DNA from: an uncultured Bacteroidota bacterium | Lineage (GTDB): Bacteria; Bacteroidota; Bacteroidia; Bacteroidales; P3 | DNA: 64,000 nucleotides | Direction: 5' to 3' | NCBI GenBank assembly: GCA_900545215.1 | Contig: UQXW01000004.1 | Location: 12,132 to 76,131, forward strand | Part shown: positions 25,075 to 33,927 of the stretch, piece after piece | Position numbering within the stretch: position 1 is the stretch's first letter | How the letters are laid out: every line of letters starts with the position of its first letter | Position numbers and translations under genes: made by a program | The notes under the pieces: generated by a model | What the model was told of the DNA's origin: nothing | Database searches by the model: none | What the model saw: only the letters and a program-made list of their open reading frames with translations

Positions 25075-25924
25075 AATTCCTTATTTCTTCCATTAACCAC
25101 ATAGGCGTGGAGGTTGCTCCGCTTATGCCTATGGTCTCATATTTTCGCATTTCCGCCAAGTCTATGTCCTGTTTGCCGGAAATGAAATAGGTCTCCTGTT
25201 TGTGGTCTTTGCAGAGACGGAACAGGTATTTGCCGTTTGAGGAATGTCTGCCGCTGACAAACAATACTGCATCCACGCTGTCGGCAAATTCCAACAGGGT
25301 TTTGCTTCTTGCCCCGACTCTTTTGCAAATGCTGTCCGTAACGAATAAATTCTCCTCATTGTCGTTCGCTTTCATTCTCCGGCGTATCTGTTCGACCAAG
25401 AACATGAAGTCTTCTCTGCTTTTTGTCGTTTGAGAAAATATATGCAGGGGTTTGGTGAAGTCTATATCGTTCAAATCCTCTGTTTTGCTTACCACTATGG
25501 CTGTATTGTCGGTTTGCCCTTCCAAGCCTACGACTTCCGCATGTCCTTTCTTACCGAAAATCACTGTTTGGCCTCCGCATTCCTTCATCTCCAAGTAGCC
25601 TTTCCTCACATCTTTCTGTAATTTAAGCACAATGGGACACGTGGCATCTATAATGCTGATATGGTTTTCTTCGGCAGTCTTATAAGTAGAAGGAGGCTCG
25701 CCGTGAGCCCGTATCATGACCTTGCAATCTTTCAAGTTGCTCAAATCTTCCTTGTCTATTATGCGAAGTCCCAGCCTTTTCAGCCTATCGACCTCTTCGC
25801 TGTTATGCACAATGTCTCCTATGCAGTAAAGCTCCTTCTCTTGTTTCAATTCCCTTTCGCAGGTCTCTATCGCCGATACCACACCGAAGCAGAAACCTGC
25901 ATTTTCTTCTATTTCGACCTTCAT
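25040..25924 (-). CDS. ispH: 4-hydroxy-3-methylbut-2-enyl diphosphate reductase IspH (LytB)
   Basis: 294 residues from ATG at 25924 (MKVEIEENAGFCFGV). It is the last enzyme of the MEP pathway, reducing HMBPP to IPP and DMAPP with a [4Fe-4S] cluster. Ligand cysteines are C12 in GFCFGV, the Cys of DATCPIV and the Cys of TDSICKRVG. The substrate-binding SGATSTP is near the end. A 12-codon 5' extension is not conserved and was dropped. A TACCTTTG element lies at 26026-26019 on this strand. First gene of the ispH-recF-DUF721-flippase unit. Confidence 0.96.
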   Translation of the reverse strand: MKVEIEENAGFCFGVVSAIETCERELKQEKELYCIGDIVHNSEEVDRLKRLGLRIIDKEDLSNLKDCKVMIRAHGEPPSTYKTAEENHISIIDATCPIVLKLQKDVRKGYLEMKECGGQTVIFGKKGHAEVVGLEGQTDNTAIVVSKTEDLNDIDFTKPLHIFSQTTKSREDFMFLVEQIRRRMKANDNEENLFVTDSICKRVGARSKTLLEFADSVDAVLFVSGRHSSNGKYLFRLCKDHKQETYFISGKQDIDLAEMRKYETIGISGATSTPMWLMEEIRNYVLEASENSEL

Positions 25925-26018
25925 AAATCGTTGTTTGAAATACGATTTACGGAGAAACAACTTACGGCAATTAAACCGCAGGTCTCCGAATCGTGTTACT
26001 CAAAGTCCCAATGAACTG

Positions 26019-26052
26019 CAAAGGTAATTATTTTCGTAATTTCGCAGCCAAA
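26019..26052. promoter_or_regulatory. Divergent promoter region between ispH and the DUF2156 gene
   Basis: Minus strand: TACCTTTG at 26026-26019 with TTTG at 26052-26049, for ispH. Plus strand: TAATTTCG at 26037-26044, one mismatch to TAnnTTTG, for the DUF2156 gene starting at 26062. Confidence 0.55.
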
Positions 26053-26061
26053 TTTCGAGCC

Positions 26062-26952
26062 ATGATCGATTTCAAAACAGCAACTCCGCAAGACAGATTG
26101 CTCTTCGAGCGGTTTCATGACCTTATGCCGCAAATCAAAAATGCGGAATCTTCGCTTGCCAATCTTTGTGCGTATTCATTCCTGTACCATGGGGAATATG
26201 CAGTGGTAGAAGACTGCCTTGCCGTAAGGATATATTTCGATGAGAAAACAATCTGCTACCATTATCCCTTGGGAGATGGAAACAAAAACGAAGTTTTGAA
26301 ACTATTGAAAGACGATGCACGTGAAAGAGGCTTTATCATGATGCTTATATGCGGCGATACAGTGCCGCCGGAAAGCATTCAGGGAGCATTTGCCCCCGTT
26401 TTGAGACGTGATTTTTTCGATTACCTGTATTCGAGAGAGGATTTGCAAAATCTCAAAGGAAGGAAGTATCAACCGAAACGCAACCACATAAACAAATTCA
26501 AGTCGCTTTACGATTGGGAATTTGAAGTCGTGAAGCCGGAAAACGTATCGGAATGTCTTGCTTTTGAGAATAAATGGATAGAAGAGGCTGCTTTGCGACA
26601 CCCTGAACTTCTGTCGGATTATCGAAAGGAAAGGAGAGTTGTCGAATATCTGCTTTCCAATATGGAGGGATTGGGCATTTTTGCAGGCATGATAAGAGTT
26701 GGCGGAAATATTGCGGCGTTCAGCATAGGCAGTCGCATAAACAGTGAAACGTTCGACACCCATATAGAAAAGGCGAACCGCAACCTCGAAGGTTCGTTCG
26801 CCATGATAAACCAACAAATGGCAGAACACCTGCCGGCAAACTTCATTTACATAAATCGTGAAGAAGACCTCGGCTTGGAGGGCTTGCGAAAAGCAAAGGA
26901 GAGCTACCATCCGCTCGGACTGATTGAGAAATACATTGTAACCATACGTTGA
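26062..26952 (+). CDS. DUF2156 domain protein (phosphatidylglycerol lysyltransferase C-terminal-like GNAT fold)
   Basis: 296 residues from ATG at 26062 (MIDFKTATPQDRLLF). The whole protein is one DUF2156 domain: two tandem GNAT-like halves with LPQIKNAESSLANLCAYSF-type N-terminus, KGRKYQPKRNHINKF in the middle and YINREEDLGLEGLRKAKESY near the end. Such soluble proteins resemble the aminoacyl-transferase domain of MprF without its membrane part. The substrate is unknown. An in-frame ATG at 25993 lies upstream of the likely promoter. Confidence 0.88.
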   Translation: MIDFKTATPQDRLLFERFHDLMPQIKNAESSLANLCAYSFLYHGEYAVVEDCLAVRIYFDEKTICYHYPLGDGNKNEVLKLLKDDARERGFIMMLICGDTVPPESIQGAFAPVLRRDFFDYLYSREDLQNLKGRKYQPKRNHINKFKSLYDWEFEVVKPENVSECLAFENKWIEEAALRHPELLSDYRKERRVVEYLLSNMEGLGIFAGMIRVGGNIAAFSIGSRINSETFDTHIEKANRNLEGSFAMINQQMAEHLPANFIYINREEDLGLEGLRKAKESYHPLGLIEKYIVTIR

Positions 26953-27049
26953 AGCGCTGCAAAAAGCGTCGATTTACCGTGAGGTAGATAAGTCTGAGTC
27001 CGAGAAAACCTCACCGGAAAATAAAAAAAGCGGTGCGGAAGAAATTTTC

Positions 27050-27145
27050 CTCGGAGTATATGGTGAGAAAAAGGGGCTTTTTGCGATATAAAAAGGGGCT
27101 TTTCAGGGTGTAAAAAGCCCCTTTTTCGATACTTAAGCTCCGAGA
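27050..27145. repeat. Phased array with GGGGC core between DUF2156 and aroB
   Basis: AAAAAGGGGCTTTTT-type units: cores GGGGC at 27073, GGGGC at 27095 and GCCCC at 27117, spaced 22 and 22 bp. Weaker cores lie in register at 27051 (TCGGA) and 27138 (CTCCG). The layout is that of the CGGCG arrays but the core differs, within the same intergenic region as locus C. Confidence 0.7.
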
Positions 27146-27212
27146 AAAAAAATTTTACATGAGGATTTATCCGATTTTGCACAAGGAGAACAGTCGAAAC
27201 ATCGTTCGTCGG

Positions 27213-27353
27213 AGGGTTTTATCGCCTATACTCTTCCTATACTCTCGGTTGAGAAATACATGCTACCCCGAGACATTGCAAGAAATGTCGATTTCCGCAT
27301 TCTGATACGCATGCGGAAACACTCGGGATACAAAGCCGACGAATACATATAGG
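27213..27353 (+). other. Open stretch of uncertain status between arrays
   Basis: The 490-bp gap between the convergent DUF2156 and aroB genes holds two phased arrays. Between them one plus frame is open for about 47 codons with a protein-like sequence ending KADEYI, but no start codon fits. It may be a remnant. I recognise no family. Confidence 0.2.
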
Positions 27354-27370
27354 AAAGCACGAAAATAAAA

Positions 27371-27438
27371 CGCCGAAAGAAAAAAGCAAAGCGGCGAAAG
27401 AATTTTTTCTTTCGCCGCTTTGCTTTGCCGAAACGGTC
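27371..27438. repeat. Phased CGGCG array, locus C, forming a 20-bp perfect hairpin
   Basis: Cores at 27371 (CGCCG), 27392 (CGGCG), 27413 (CGCCG) and 27434 (CGGTC), exactly 21 bp apart. Positions 27383-27402 and 27407-27426 are a perfect 20-bp inverted repeat with loop TTTT, a strong candidate bidirectional terminator for the convergent DUF2156 and aroB genes. Confidence 0.88.
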
Positions 27439-27445
27439 ATACGTT

Positions 27446-28450
27446 TTATGATATGGCTCTGATTATATCTTCTTTTGATATGACTTGGTCGTAAATACCC
27501 TTTCCTATGTCTTCCAAGAGTACGAAATTGCAGTGTCCGTTCTTGTTCTTTTTGTCGTTGTTCATGTAATCGAACAATTCGGGTATGGCATCGGAGATTT
27601 TCTCTATTTCGTAATAGGTGGAAAGGTAGTTCTGCAAAAGTTTTCGGTTATCGACCCCTATGTCTTTTGAAAGGGCGGCTGCGTAATACATTCCCGAGGC
27701 TACGGCTTCTCCGTGCAGTAAATCCTTGCCGTTTTCCAATGCAAGGCTTTCGATGGCATGGCCTATGGTATGACCGAAGTTTAGGAGTTTCCTTTCAAAC
27801 CTGTCGAACTTGTCCTGTTTGACTATGTTCTGTTTTATCTTTATGCACTGTTTGATGAACCTCCGGTCGGTTCCGATTTTCAAAGGAGATGTTTGCATCA
27901 TTGCGAGAGCAAGGGCTTTGTCCGAAATCAAAGCGGTTTTCAACATTTCGACGGCTCCGTTTTCTATTTGTCTTGCAGGCAGCGTTTTCAAAAATTCATT
28001 GTCTATGCAAACGAGTTCTGCCTCATGGAACAAACCTATCTGGTTCTTTACGTTTCGCACATTCAAGCCGCATTTGCCTCCTATGGCTGCATCAACCATG
28101 GCAAGTGTCGTGGTAGGGATAAGATACGTTCCTATGCCCCTTTTGAAGGTACCGGCTACGAAGTTGGCAATATCGCAGACGACCCCGCCGCCCAAGGCAA
28201 TCAACTTGGTATCTCGGTCGGCTCCTTGCTCCATAAGGGCTTCTATAATCGATTGATAGGTTTCGAAGTCTTTGGAGTTTTCTCCGGGCTCCAATTCTAT
28301 GATTTGTGCATCGCTTAAAGAGCCTACATTATAAATCAAATTCGGCAAACAATGTTCCAAAGTATTGCCATCGGCAATTATTATACATTGCAATCGGGGA
28401 TTTTGGCTAAGATGTTTCTCCAATAATCCGAGACTTGCTATTCTTTCCAT
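27446..28450 (-). CDS. aroB: 3-dehydroquinate synthase AroB
   Basis: 334 residues, slightly short for the family. It converts DAHP to 3-dehydroquinate, the second step of the shikimate pathway, with NAD and a divalent metal. Visible marks are ALGGGVVCDIANFVAGTF (NAD binding), PTTTLAMVDAAIGGKCGLN and the metal-ligand histidines in NFGHTIGHAIE with HGEAVASGM. It starts 4 bp after the recQ stop, so the two share a transcript although their functions are unrelated. Confidence 0.95.
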   Translation of the reverse strand: MERIASLGLLEKHLSQNPRLQCIIIADGNTLEHCLPNLIYNVGSLSDAQIIELEPGENSKDFETYQSIIEALMEQGADRDTKLIALGGGVVCDIANFVAGTFKRGIGTYLIPTTTLAMVDAAIGGKCGLNVRNVKNQIGLFHEAELVCIDNEFLKTLPARQIENGAVEMLKTALISDKALALAMMQTSPLKIGTDRRFIKQCIKIKQNIVKQDKFDRFERKLLNFGHTIGHAIESLALENGKDLLHGEAVASGMYYAAALSKDIGVDNRKLLQNYLSTYYEIEKISDAIPELFDYMNNDKKNKNGHCNFVLLEDIGKGIYDQVISKEDIIRAIS

Positions 28451-28454
28451 GATC

Positions 28455-30677
28455 TTATTGTCCGTATTTTGTCAAAAACTGTATTCGCATCAGTCTTACT
28501 TCTTCTTTTGTGTATTCGTTCTCTCCGAGTTCCTCCAATACTTCGTCCACATCATCTGTTTCCATGTCCATAAGGGCGGCATTTATTTCCTCTTGATGTT
28601 CCGGATCTATGTTTTCTTCGATGTAGTAGCTTATATCGAGTTTTGTGCCTGAGGAGACTATGCTTTCTATCTCTGTAAGCAACTCATCGACATCCATATT
28701 CTTCGATTCGGCTATGCTTTCCAGAGGGAGTTTTTTGTCAATGCTTTTTATGATGAAGACTTTCAGCCCCGACTTGTTGACGACAGACTTGATTACCAAA
28801 TCCTGTGGTCGTGTTATATCGTTTGCTTCGACATAAGACTTTATTGCTTCGATGAATGGCTTGCCATATTTTTGTGCCTTATGAATTCCTACGCCTGTAA
28901 TATTCTTTAATTCCTCCGAAGTTATAGGGTATTGCACGCACATATCCATAAGAGAACGGTCTTCGAATATCACATACGGAGGTAATCCCCCTTCCTTATC
29001 CGCAGTCTGTTTACGTATCTCCTTTAACATATTGTACAAAACAGGGTCGGAAGAAGCATTCGAGCCGCTGACTGGTTGTACTTCTTCGCTATCTTCGCTG
29101 AAATCCCTATCCATGGGAACCTGTATCGGGAAAGGTCGCTTCAAGAAGTCGACACCCTCCTGCGTAAGTTTCAGTTGTCCGTATTTTTCAATGTCTTTTT
29201 TCAGGAGATTCTTGATGATGCAAACCCTTGCAACGGCTTTCCAAAAGGTTTCGGGATACTCCTTTCCTGCTCCGAAGACATCCAACTTGTGATGTCGGTT
29301 TGTTTTTATCTCTGCCGTGATTTCACCTACCAGAATCTTGACTATATACGCAGGTTTGTATTGTTCCTTGGTCTCGATTACCACATTGATGAATTCTTTT
29401 ACGGCATCGGTTGCCTCGATAAGAGGTTTGGGGTGAACACAATTATCGCAACTTCCGCAGTTCTCCTTTTCGTAATCTTCTCCGAAGTATTTCAACAAAA
29501 TCTTACGCCTGCACTGGGAACTCTCTGCGTATGATACTGTCTCGTCTATCAGTTGCTGGGTAACCTCTCTTTCGGACACGGGTTTGTCGGTAAGGAATTT
29601 TTCCAACTTTTCCATGTCCTTCTCGGCGTAAAAGGCAATGCAGATTCCCTCTCCGTCGTCCCGACCCGCTCTTCCGGTCTCTTGGTAGTACCCTTCAAGG
29701 CTTTTCGGCATGTCGTAATGTATGACATATCGCACATCCGGCTTATCTATTCCCATTCCGAAAGCTATTGTTGCGACAATCACGTTTATCTCTTCACGTA
29801 TGAACATATCCTGATTTGCCGCCCGCATGCCTGCGTCCAAGCCTGCATGATATGGTAAAGCTTTTATGCCGTTGACGACGAGTGTTTCGGTCAATTCTTC
29901 CACCTTTTTACGGCTGAGGCAATAGATTATGCCGCTTTGAGCCTGATGATTGTTGATGAACCGTATGATTTCCTTATTCAGTTGCATCTCATCTTTCGGC
30001 TTGGGTCTTATTTCATAGTACAGGTTCGGTCTGTTGAAAGAACTGATGTATATTTTGGCATCTTGGATTTCGAGATTCTTCAATATATCTTGTTGTACCT
30101 TCGGAGTGGCTGTTGCTGTCAGTGCAATTATAGGAATTTCTCCCGAAATATTCTGTATTATAGGGTGTATTCGCCTGTACTCCGGACGGAAGTCGTGTCC
30201 CCATTCGGAAATGCAATGTGCCTCATCTATCGCATAGAAACTTATATGTATGCTTTGCAGCAGTTCTATGTTCTCTTGTTTGTTCAAAGACTCGGGAGCT
30301 ACATATAATATTTTGGTTCGCCCGTTCAAAAGGTCGTCCCTGACTTGTGCTATTTCATGTCGGTTAAGCGTTGAATTGAGAAAATGAGCAATAGCAGGAT
30401 TGGTGCTTACGCTTCTGACGAAATCGACTTGGTTTTTCATCAAAGAAATCAATGGAGAAATGACAATAGCCGTGCCTTTCGAAATCAAAGCGGGTAATTG
30501 ATAGCATAGGCTTTTGCCGCCTCCTGTCGGCATAATGACGAAAACATCTTCGCCATCAAGCAATGACGTTATGATTTTCTCTTGATTACCTTTGAATTTA
30601 TCGAATCCGAATAATCTTTTCAGTGCCGAATTGATGCCCTCCTTGAAATCAGGCTTCAATGTATCAATATGCTTCAT
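28455..30677 (-). CDS. recQ: ATP-dependent DNA helicase RecQ
   Basis: 740 residues, typical of the long Bacteroidota RecQ. SF2 helicase motifs: Walker A PTGGGKS (50-56), DEAH (151-154) followed by the RecQ loop CISEWGHDFRPEY, motif VI QETGRAGRDD. The RQC zinc site is CRRKILLKYFG...CGSCDNC. An HRDC domain follows (roughly 515-600), then a C-terminal helical extension ending in acidic residues. It unwinds DNA in recombination and fork repair. Co-oriented with aroB and divergent from kdsD. Confidence 0.96.
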   Translation of the reverse strand: MKHIDTLKPDFKEGINSALKRLFGFDKFKGNQEKIITSLLDGEDVFVIMPTGGGKSLCYQLPALISKGTAIVISPLISLMKNQVDFVRSVSTNPAIAHFLNSTLNRHEIAQVRDDLLNGRTKILYVAPESLNKQENIELLQSIHISFYAIDEAHCISEWGHDFRPEYRRIHPIIQNISGEIPIIALTATATPKVQQDILKNLEIQDAKIYISSFNRPNLYYEIRPKPKDEMQLNKEIIRFINNHQAQSGIIYCLSRKKVEELTETLVVNGIKALPYHAGLDAGMRAANQDMFIREEINVIVATIAFGMGIDKPDVRYVIHYDMPKSLEGYYQETGRAGRDDGEGICIAFYAEKDMEKLEKFLTDKPVSEREVTQQLIDETVSYAESSQCRRKILLKYFGEDYEKENCGSCDNCVHPKPLIEATDAVKEFINVVIETKEQYKPAYIVKILVGEITAEIKTNRHHKLDVFGAGKEYPETFWKAVARVCIIKNLLKKDIEKYGQLKLTQEGVDFLKRPFPIQVPMDRDFSEDSEEVQPVSGSNASSDPVLYNMLKEIRKQTADKEGGLPPYVIFEDRSLMDMCVQYPITSEELKNITGVGIHKAQKYGKPFIEAIKSYVEANDITRPQDLVIKSVVNKSGLKVFIIKSIDKKLPLESIAESKNMDVDELLTEIESIVSSGTKLDISYYIEENIDPEHQEEINAALMDMETDDVDEVLEELGENEYTKEEVRLMRIQFLTKYGQ

Positions 30678-30688
30678 CAGATATTTTG

Positions 30689-30696
30689 TAACTTTG
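30689..30696 (+). promoter_or_regulatory. -7 promoter element upstream of the kdsD-era unit
   Basis: TAACTTTG matches TAnnTTTG and lies 81 bp before the ATG at 30777, within the recQ-kdsD divergent region. Confidence 0.5.
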
Positions 30697-30776
30697 CTGC
30701 CAAAATGTTGAGCGAGCTTGTTCTGGTTTTGAGTATGTAAAAGTACGACTTTTTTCGCACAGAACAGGTGTTTTGA

Positions 30777-31766
30777 ATGAAAAATATAATGGTGAAAAGC
30801 GATATCGAGATTTTAGAAACAGCAAAACAGACAATTAGAACAGAGGTAGTCTGCATTGAAAACCTGCTGAACCATGTCGATGAGGAGTTCGTGGAAGTAG
30901 TAAAACTTTTGTTCGCCTGCAAAGGCAGGGTTGTCGTAAGCGGTATAGGCAAAAGTGCTTTGATAGGCAACAAAATCGTTGCGACATTAAATTCAACAGG
31001 GACGCCTTCCATATTCATGCACGCTGCAGAGGCAATACATGGCGATTTGGGAATGATTCAACCGGAGGATGTGGTGATTTGCATTTCCAAGAGCGGAAAT
31101 ACTCCGGAGATAAAGGTACTTGTCCCATTGATAAAGGCAATGGGCAACAAGTTGATTGCAATGGTGGGAAGCGAAGATTCGTATCTCTCGAAGAGTGCGG
31201 ACTATAGAATAAGTTGTTTTGTCGAAAAGGAGGCATGTCCGAATAATCTTGCTCCCACATCGAGTACCACGGCTCAGTTGGTCATGGGAGACGCTTTGGC
31301 TGTGTGTCTCTTGTTTTGCAGAAACTTCACTGCGGCTGATTTTGCTAAGTATCACCCGGGAGGAAGCCTCGGAAAGAGGCTTTATCTCAAAGTCGGAGAT
31401 TTATATCCGAGGAACGAAAGACCGTGTATCTCCAAAAACACATCGATAGCCGAAAGCATAATGGAGATTTCCGGCAAGCGATTGGGTTGTGCTGTCATTA
31501 CCGAAAATGACAAGGTTGTCGGGATAATAACCGATGGGGACTTGCGTCGCATGTTGAACAACAATGAGGTGATAGATACTCGAAAGCAAAAGGCTGAAAG
31601 TATAATGACGAGAAACCCTAAGTGCATAAATGCGGAGGCATACGCCGTGGAGGCTTTCAATCTCATGCAACAATGGCATATCACACAGTTGGTCGTTACC
31701 GACAATGACAACAAATATTTGGGCATTGTCCATATTCATGACCTAATCAGCGAAGGTATCATATAG
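30777..31766 (+). CDS. kdsD: D-arabinose 5-phosphate isomerase (KdsD/KpsF family)
   Basis: 329 residues with the standard order: a SIS domain (about 40-175) with SGIGKSALIG and STGTPSIFMHAAEAIHGDLG, and two CBS domains (about 210-265 and 275-329). It interconverts ribulose 5-phosphate and arabinose 5-phosphate, the entry to Kdo for lipid A core. FAKYHPGGSLGKRL joins SIS and CBS as in the family. It leads the kdsD-era-flavoprotein-secreted protein unit. A second possible start is the Met at residue 5. Confidence 0.94.
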   Translation: MKNIMVKSDIEILETAKQTIRTEVVCIENLLNHVDEEFVEVVKLLFACKGRVVVSGIGKSALIGNKIVATLNSTGTPSIFMHAAEAIHGDLGMIQPEDVVICISKSGNTPEIKVLVPLIKAMGNKLIAMVGSEDSYLSKSADYRISCFVEKEACPNNLAPTSSTTAQLVMGDALAVCLLFCRNFTAADFAKYHPGGSLGKRLYLKVGDLYPRNERPCISKNTSIAESIMEISGKRLGCAVITENDKVVGIITDGDLRRMLNNNEVIDTRKQKAESIMTRNPKCINAEAYAVEAFNLMQQWHITQLVVTDNDNKYLGIVHIHDLISEGII

Positions 31767-31786
31767 CAAACAAATTACAATCTACG

Positions 31787-32671
31787 ATGAAACATAGAGC
31801 AGGTTTCGTAAATATAATAGGTAATCCCAATGTGGGCAAATCGACATTGATGAATGCCCTTGTAGGCGAAAAAGTAAGCATCATAACACGCAAATGTCAA
31901 ACCACACGGCATAGAATTCTGGGCTTGGTGAACGGAGAAGATTTCCAGATAGTTTTTTCGGATACCCCCGGCATACTTAATCCCCATTACAAATTACAAC
32001 AGTGTATGTTGCAACAAGTGGAAGGGGCATTGTCCGATGCAGATGTCTTTCTCGTCGTTACGGATATGGGCGAAGAAATAAAGAACAAGAACATCTATGA
32101 AAAGATATGCCGCAGCAATATTCCTGTGATAGTCGTAATCAATAAGATAGATTTGGCTTCGCAGGAGAAAGTTAACGAAGTAATCGAACATTGGCAGAAA
32201 GAAATTCCGAGAGCCGAAGTCGTCCCTTGCAGTGCTTTGCATTCGATGGGTATGGAAAGGGTGATGGAATTGGTGAAAAGCCATTTGCCGGAATCGCCTG
32301 CCTACTATGACAAGGAAATGCTGACCGACCGAAGCATGAGATTCATAGTAAGCGAAATCATACGCGAGAAGATATTGTTGTTCTATGACAAAGAAATCCC
32401 TTATTCCACTGAAGTGGCAATAGAAGAGTTCAAAGAAGATGAGCAAATAAACCGTATAAAAGCTGTTATCTATACCGAGAGAGAAAGCCAAAAGAAAATC
32501 CTCATCGGTAAAGGCGGAAGTATGATAAAGAAAGTGGGAACGGAGGCAAGAAAAGACATAGAAGCATTCACGGAAAAGAGATGTTTCTTGGAATTGCTTA
32601 TCAAAGTGAAGAAGGATTGGCGAAACAGCGAACGGGATTTGCAAATCTTCGGTTATGAATCCAAGAAATAA
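31787..32671 (+). CDS. era: GTPase Era
   Basis: 294 residues. An essential GTPase that binds the 3' end of 16S rRNA during 30S assembly. G1 is GNPNVGKST (12-20), G2 the TTRHRILG region, G3 DTPG, G4 NKID. The C-terminal KH domain has IGKGGSMIKKVG. Normal length. It begins 20 bp after kdsD and overlaps the flavoprotein gene by 17 bp. Confidence 0.97.
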   Translation: MKHRAGFVNIIGNPNVGKSTLMNALVGEKVSIITRKCQTTRHRILGLVNGEDFQIVFSDTPGILNPHYKLQQCMLQQVEGALSDADVFLVVTDMGEEIKNKNIYEKICRSNIPVIVVINKIDLASQEKVNEVIEHWQKEIPRAEVVPCSALHSMGMERVMELVKSHLPESPAYYDKEMLTDRSMRFIVSEIIREKILLFYDKEIPYSTEVAIEEFKEDEQINRIKAVIYTERESQKKILIGKGGSMIKKVGTEARKDIEAFTEKRCFLELLIKVKKDWRNSERDLQIFGYESKK

Positions 32672-33920
32672 ATCCGGCAGGTTCGATATTCTGATTATCG
32701 GAGGCGGTGCCGCAGGTTTGATGGCGGCGGTACGTTTGTGCGGTACAGGAAAAAGGGTTCTCGTTTTGGAGAAAATGAGACAAGCAGGACTGAAACTGCG
32801 TATCACCGGCAAGGGAAGATGCAACCTTACAAACACTTTGCCAATCAATGACTTCCTTTCACGCTGTTCAAACGGCGAAAGAAATTTGCGAAACGCCGTT
32901 TCATTTTTCTCGAATCAAGATACGATAAATTTTTTCGAAGACTTGGGATTGCCCCTTGTTGAAGAGAGAGGACACAGAGTATTTCCACGCAGCGGCAAAA
33001 GCCTTGATGTATTTCTTTCATTGGTCAGGAAAATCGAAGCCTCGAAGAATGTCGATTTGGTTTGCAACAAGGGCGTGGAAAGAATATTGATTGAGAACAA
33101 TGCTGTCAGAGGTGTAAGGTGTTTTGACGGTGATGTGTTTCATGCCGACAAAGTATTGCTTTGTTGCGGCGGAGAATCTTACCCTGCCACAGGTTCAAAT
33201 GGAGATGGCATAAGACTTGCGTATCAGTCCGGACACAAAATCACTCCCACAATGCCGGCTTTGGTCGGAATAAGGACAAAAATCGCACACCCTGCAAGTT
33301 TGCAAAATTATACCGTAAAGAATGTGCAGGTTTGCATTCTTGATGATAAAGGAAAAATATTGGAGAGGGATTTCGGGGATATGAGTTTGGACGAATACGG
33401 CCTTGCAGGATCTGTCATATTGCGGCTGAGTCGTAAGATTGCAGAAAGGCTTTACAAAAAGGAAAGACTGTTCGTATCCGTGGATATGAAGCCTAAATTG
33501 AGCGAAGAAAAACTCAAGAAAGAGATAAGCAGGGTTTTGCAAGAACGAGTCGGACAAAGTACGGATAATATTTTGAGAGCATGGTTGTCGGAACCTCTCG
33601 TACGGGATTACAAGTTTTGGTTGAAAAAACAGAAAGAGAGTTTGAAAGTACAGAAACACAGGCTCGGCAACGCAGAAGCGATAATGTTATACCTCAAATA
33701 CAATAAAGATGAGATAATAGGGGATATGGGTTGGTATGAAGCCATAGTTACCAAAGGCGGAGTGGATTTATCACAGGTTAATTGCCGAAGCATGCAATCG
33801 AAAATAGTAAAAGGGTTGTACTTTGCAGGAGAAGTGCTGGATTTCGATGGCGATACAGGCGGCTTTAATCTGCAAACAGCTTTTTCGACAGCCGCTTTGG
33901 CTTGCAGCAACATGCAATAA
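32655..33920 (+). CDS. NAD(P)/FAD-dependent oxidoreductase, HI0933/YhiN-like flavoprotein
   Basis: 421 residues of the HI0933/YhiN family. The FAD-binding GGGAAGLMAA is near the N-terminus (about 15-24), followed by LRITGKGRCNLTN, diagnostic of the family. GGESYPATGSNGDG and the terminal FDGDTGGFNLQTAFSTA close the FAD site. The physiological reaction is unknown. Translation starts inside the end of era. Confidence 0.93.
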   Translation: MNPRNKSGRFDILIIGGGAAGLMAAVRLCGTGKRVLVLEKMRQAGLKLRITGKGRCNLTNTLPINDFLSRCSNGERNLRNAVSFFSNQDTINFFEDLGLPLVEERGHRVFPRSGKSLDVFLSLVRKIEASKNVDLVCNKGVERILIENNAVRGVRCFDGDVFHADKVLLCCGGESYPATGSNGDGIRLAYQSGHKITPTMPALVGIRTKIAHPASLQNYTVKNVQVCILDDKGKILERDFGDMSLDEYGLAGSVILRLSRKIAERLYKKERLFVSVDMKPKLSEEKLKKEISRVLQERVGQSTDNILRAWLSEPLVRDYKFWLKKQKESLKVQKHRLGNAEAIMLYLKYNKDEIIGDMGWYEAIVTKGGVDLSQVNCRSMQSKIVKGLYFAGEVLDFDGDTGGFNLQTAFSTAALACSNMQ

Positions 33921-33927
33921 ACAGCGT

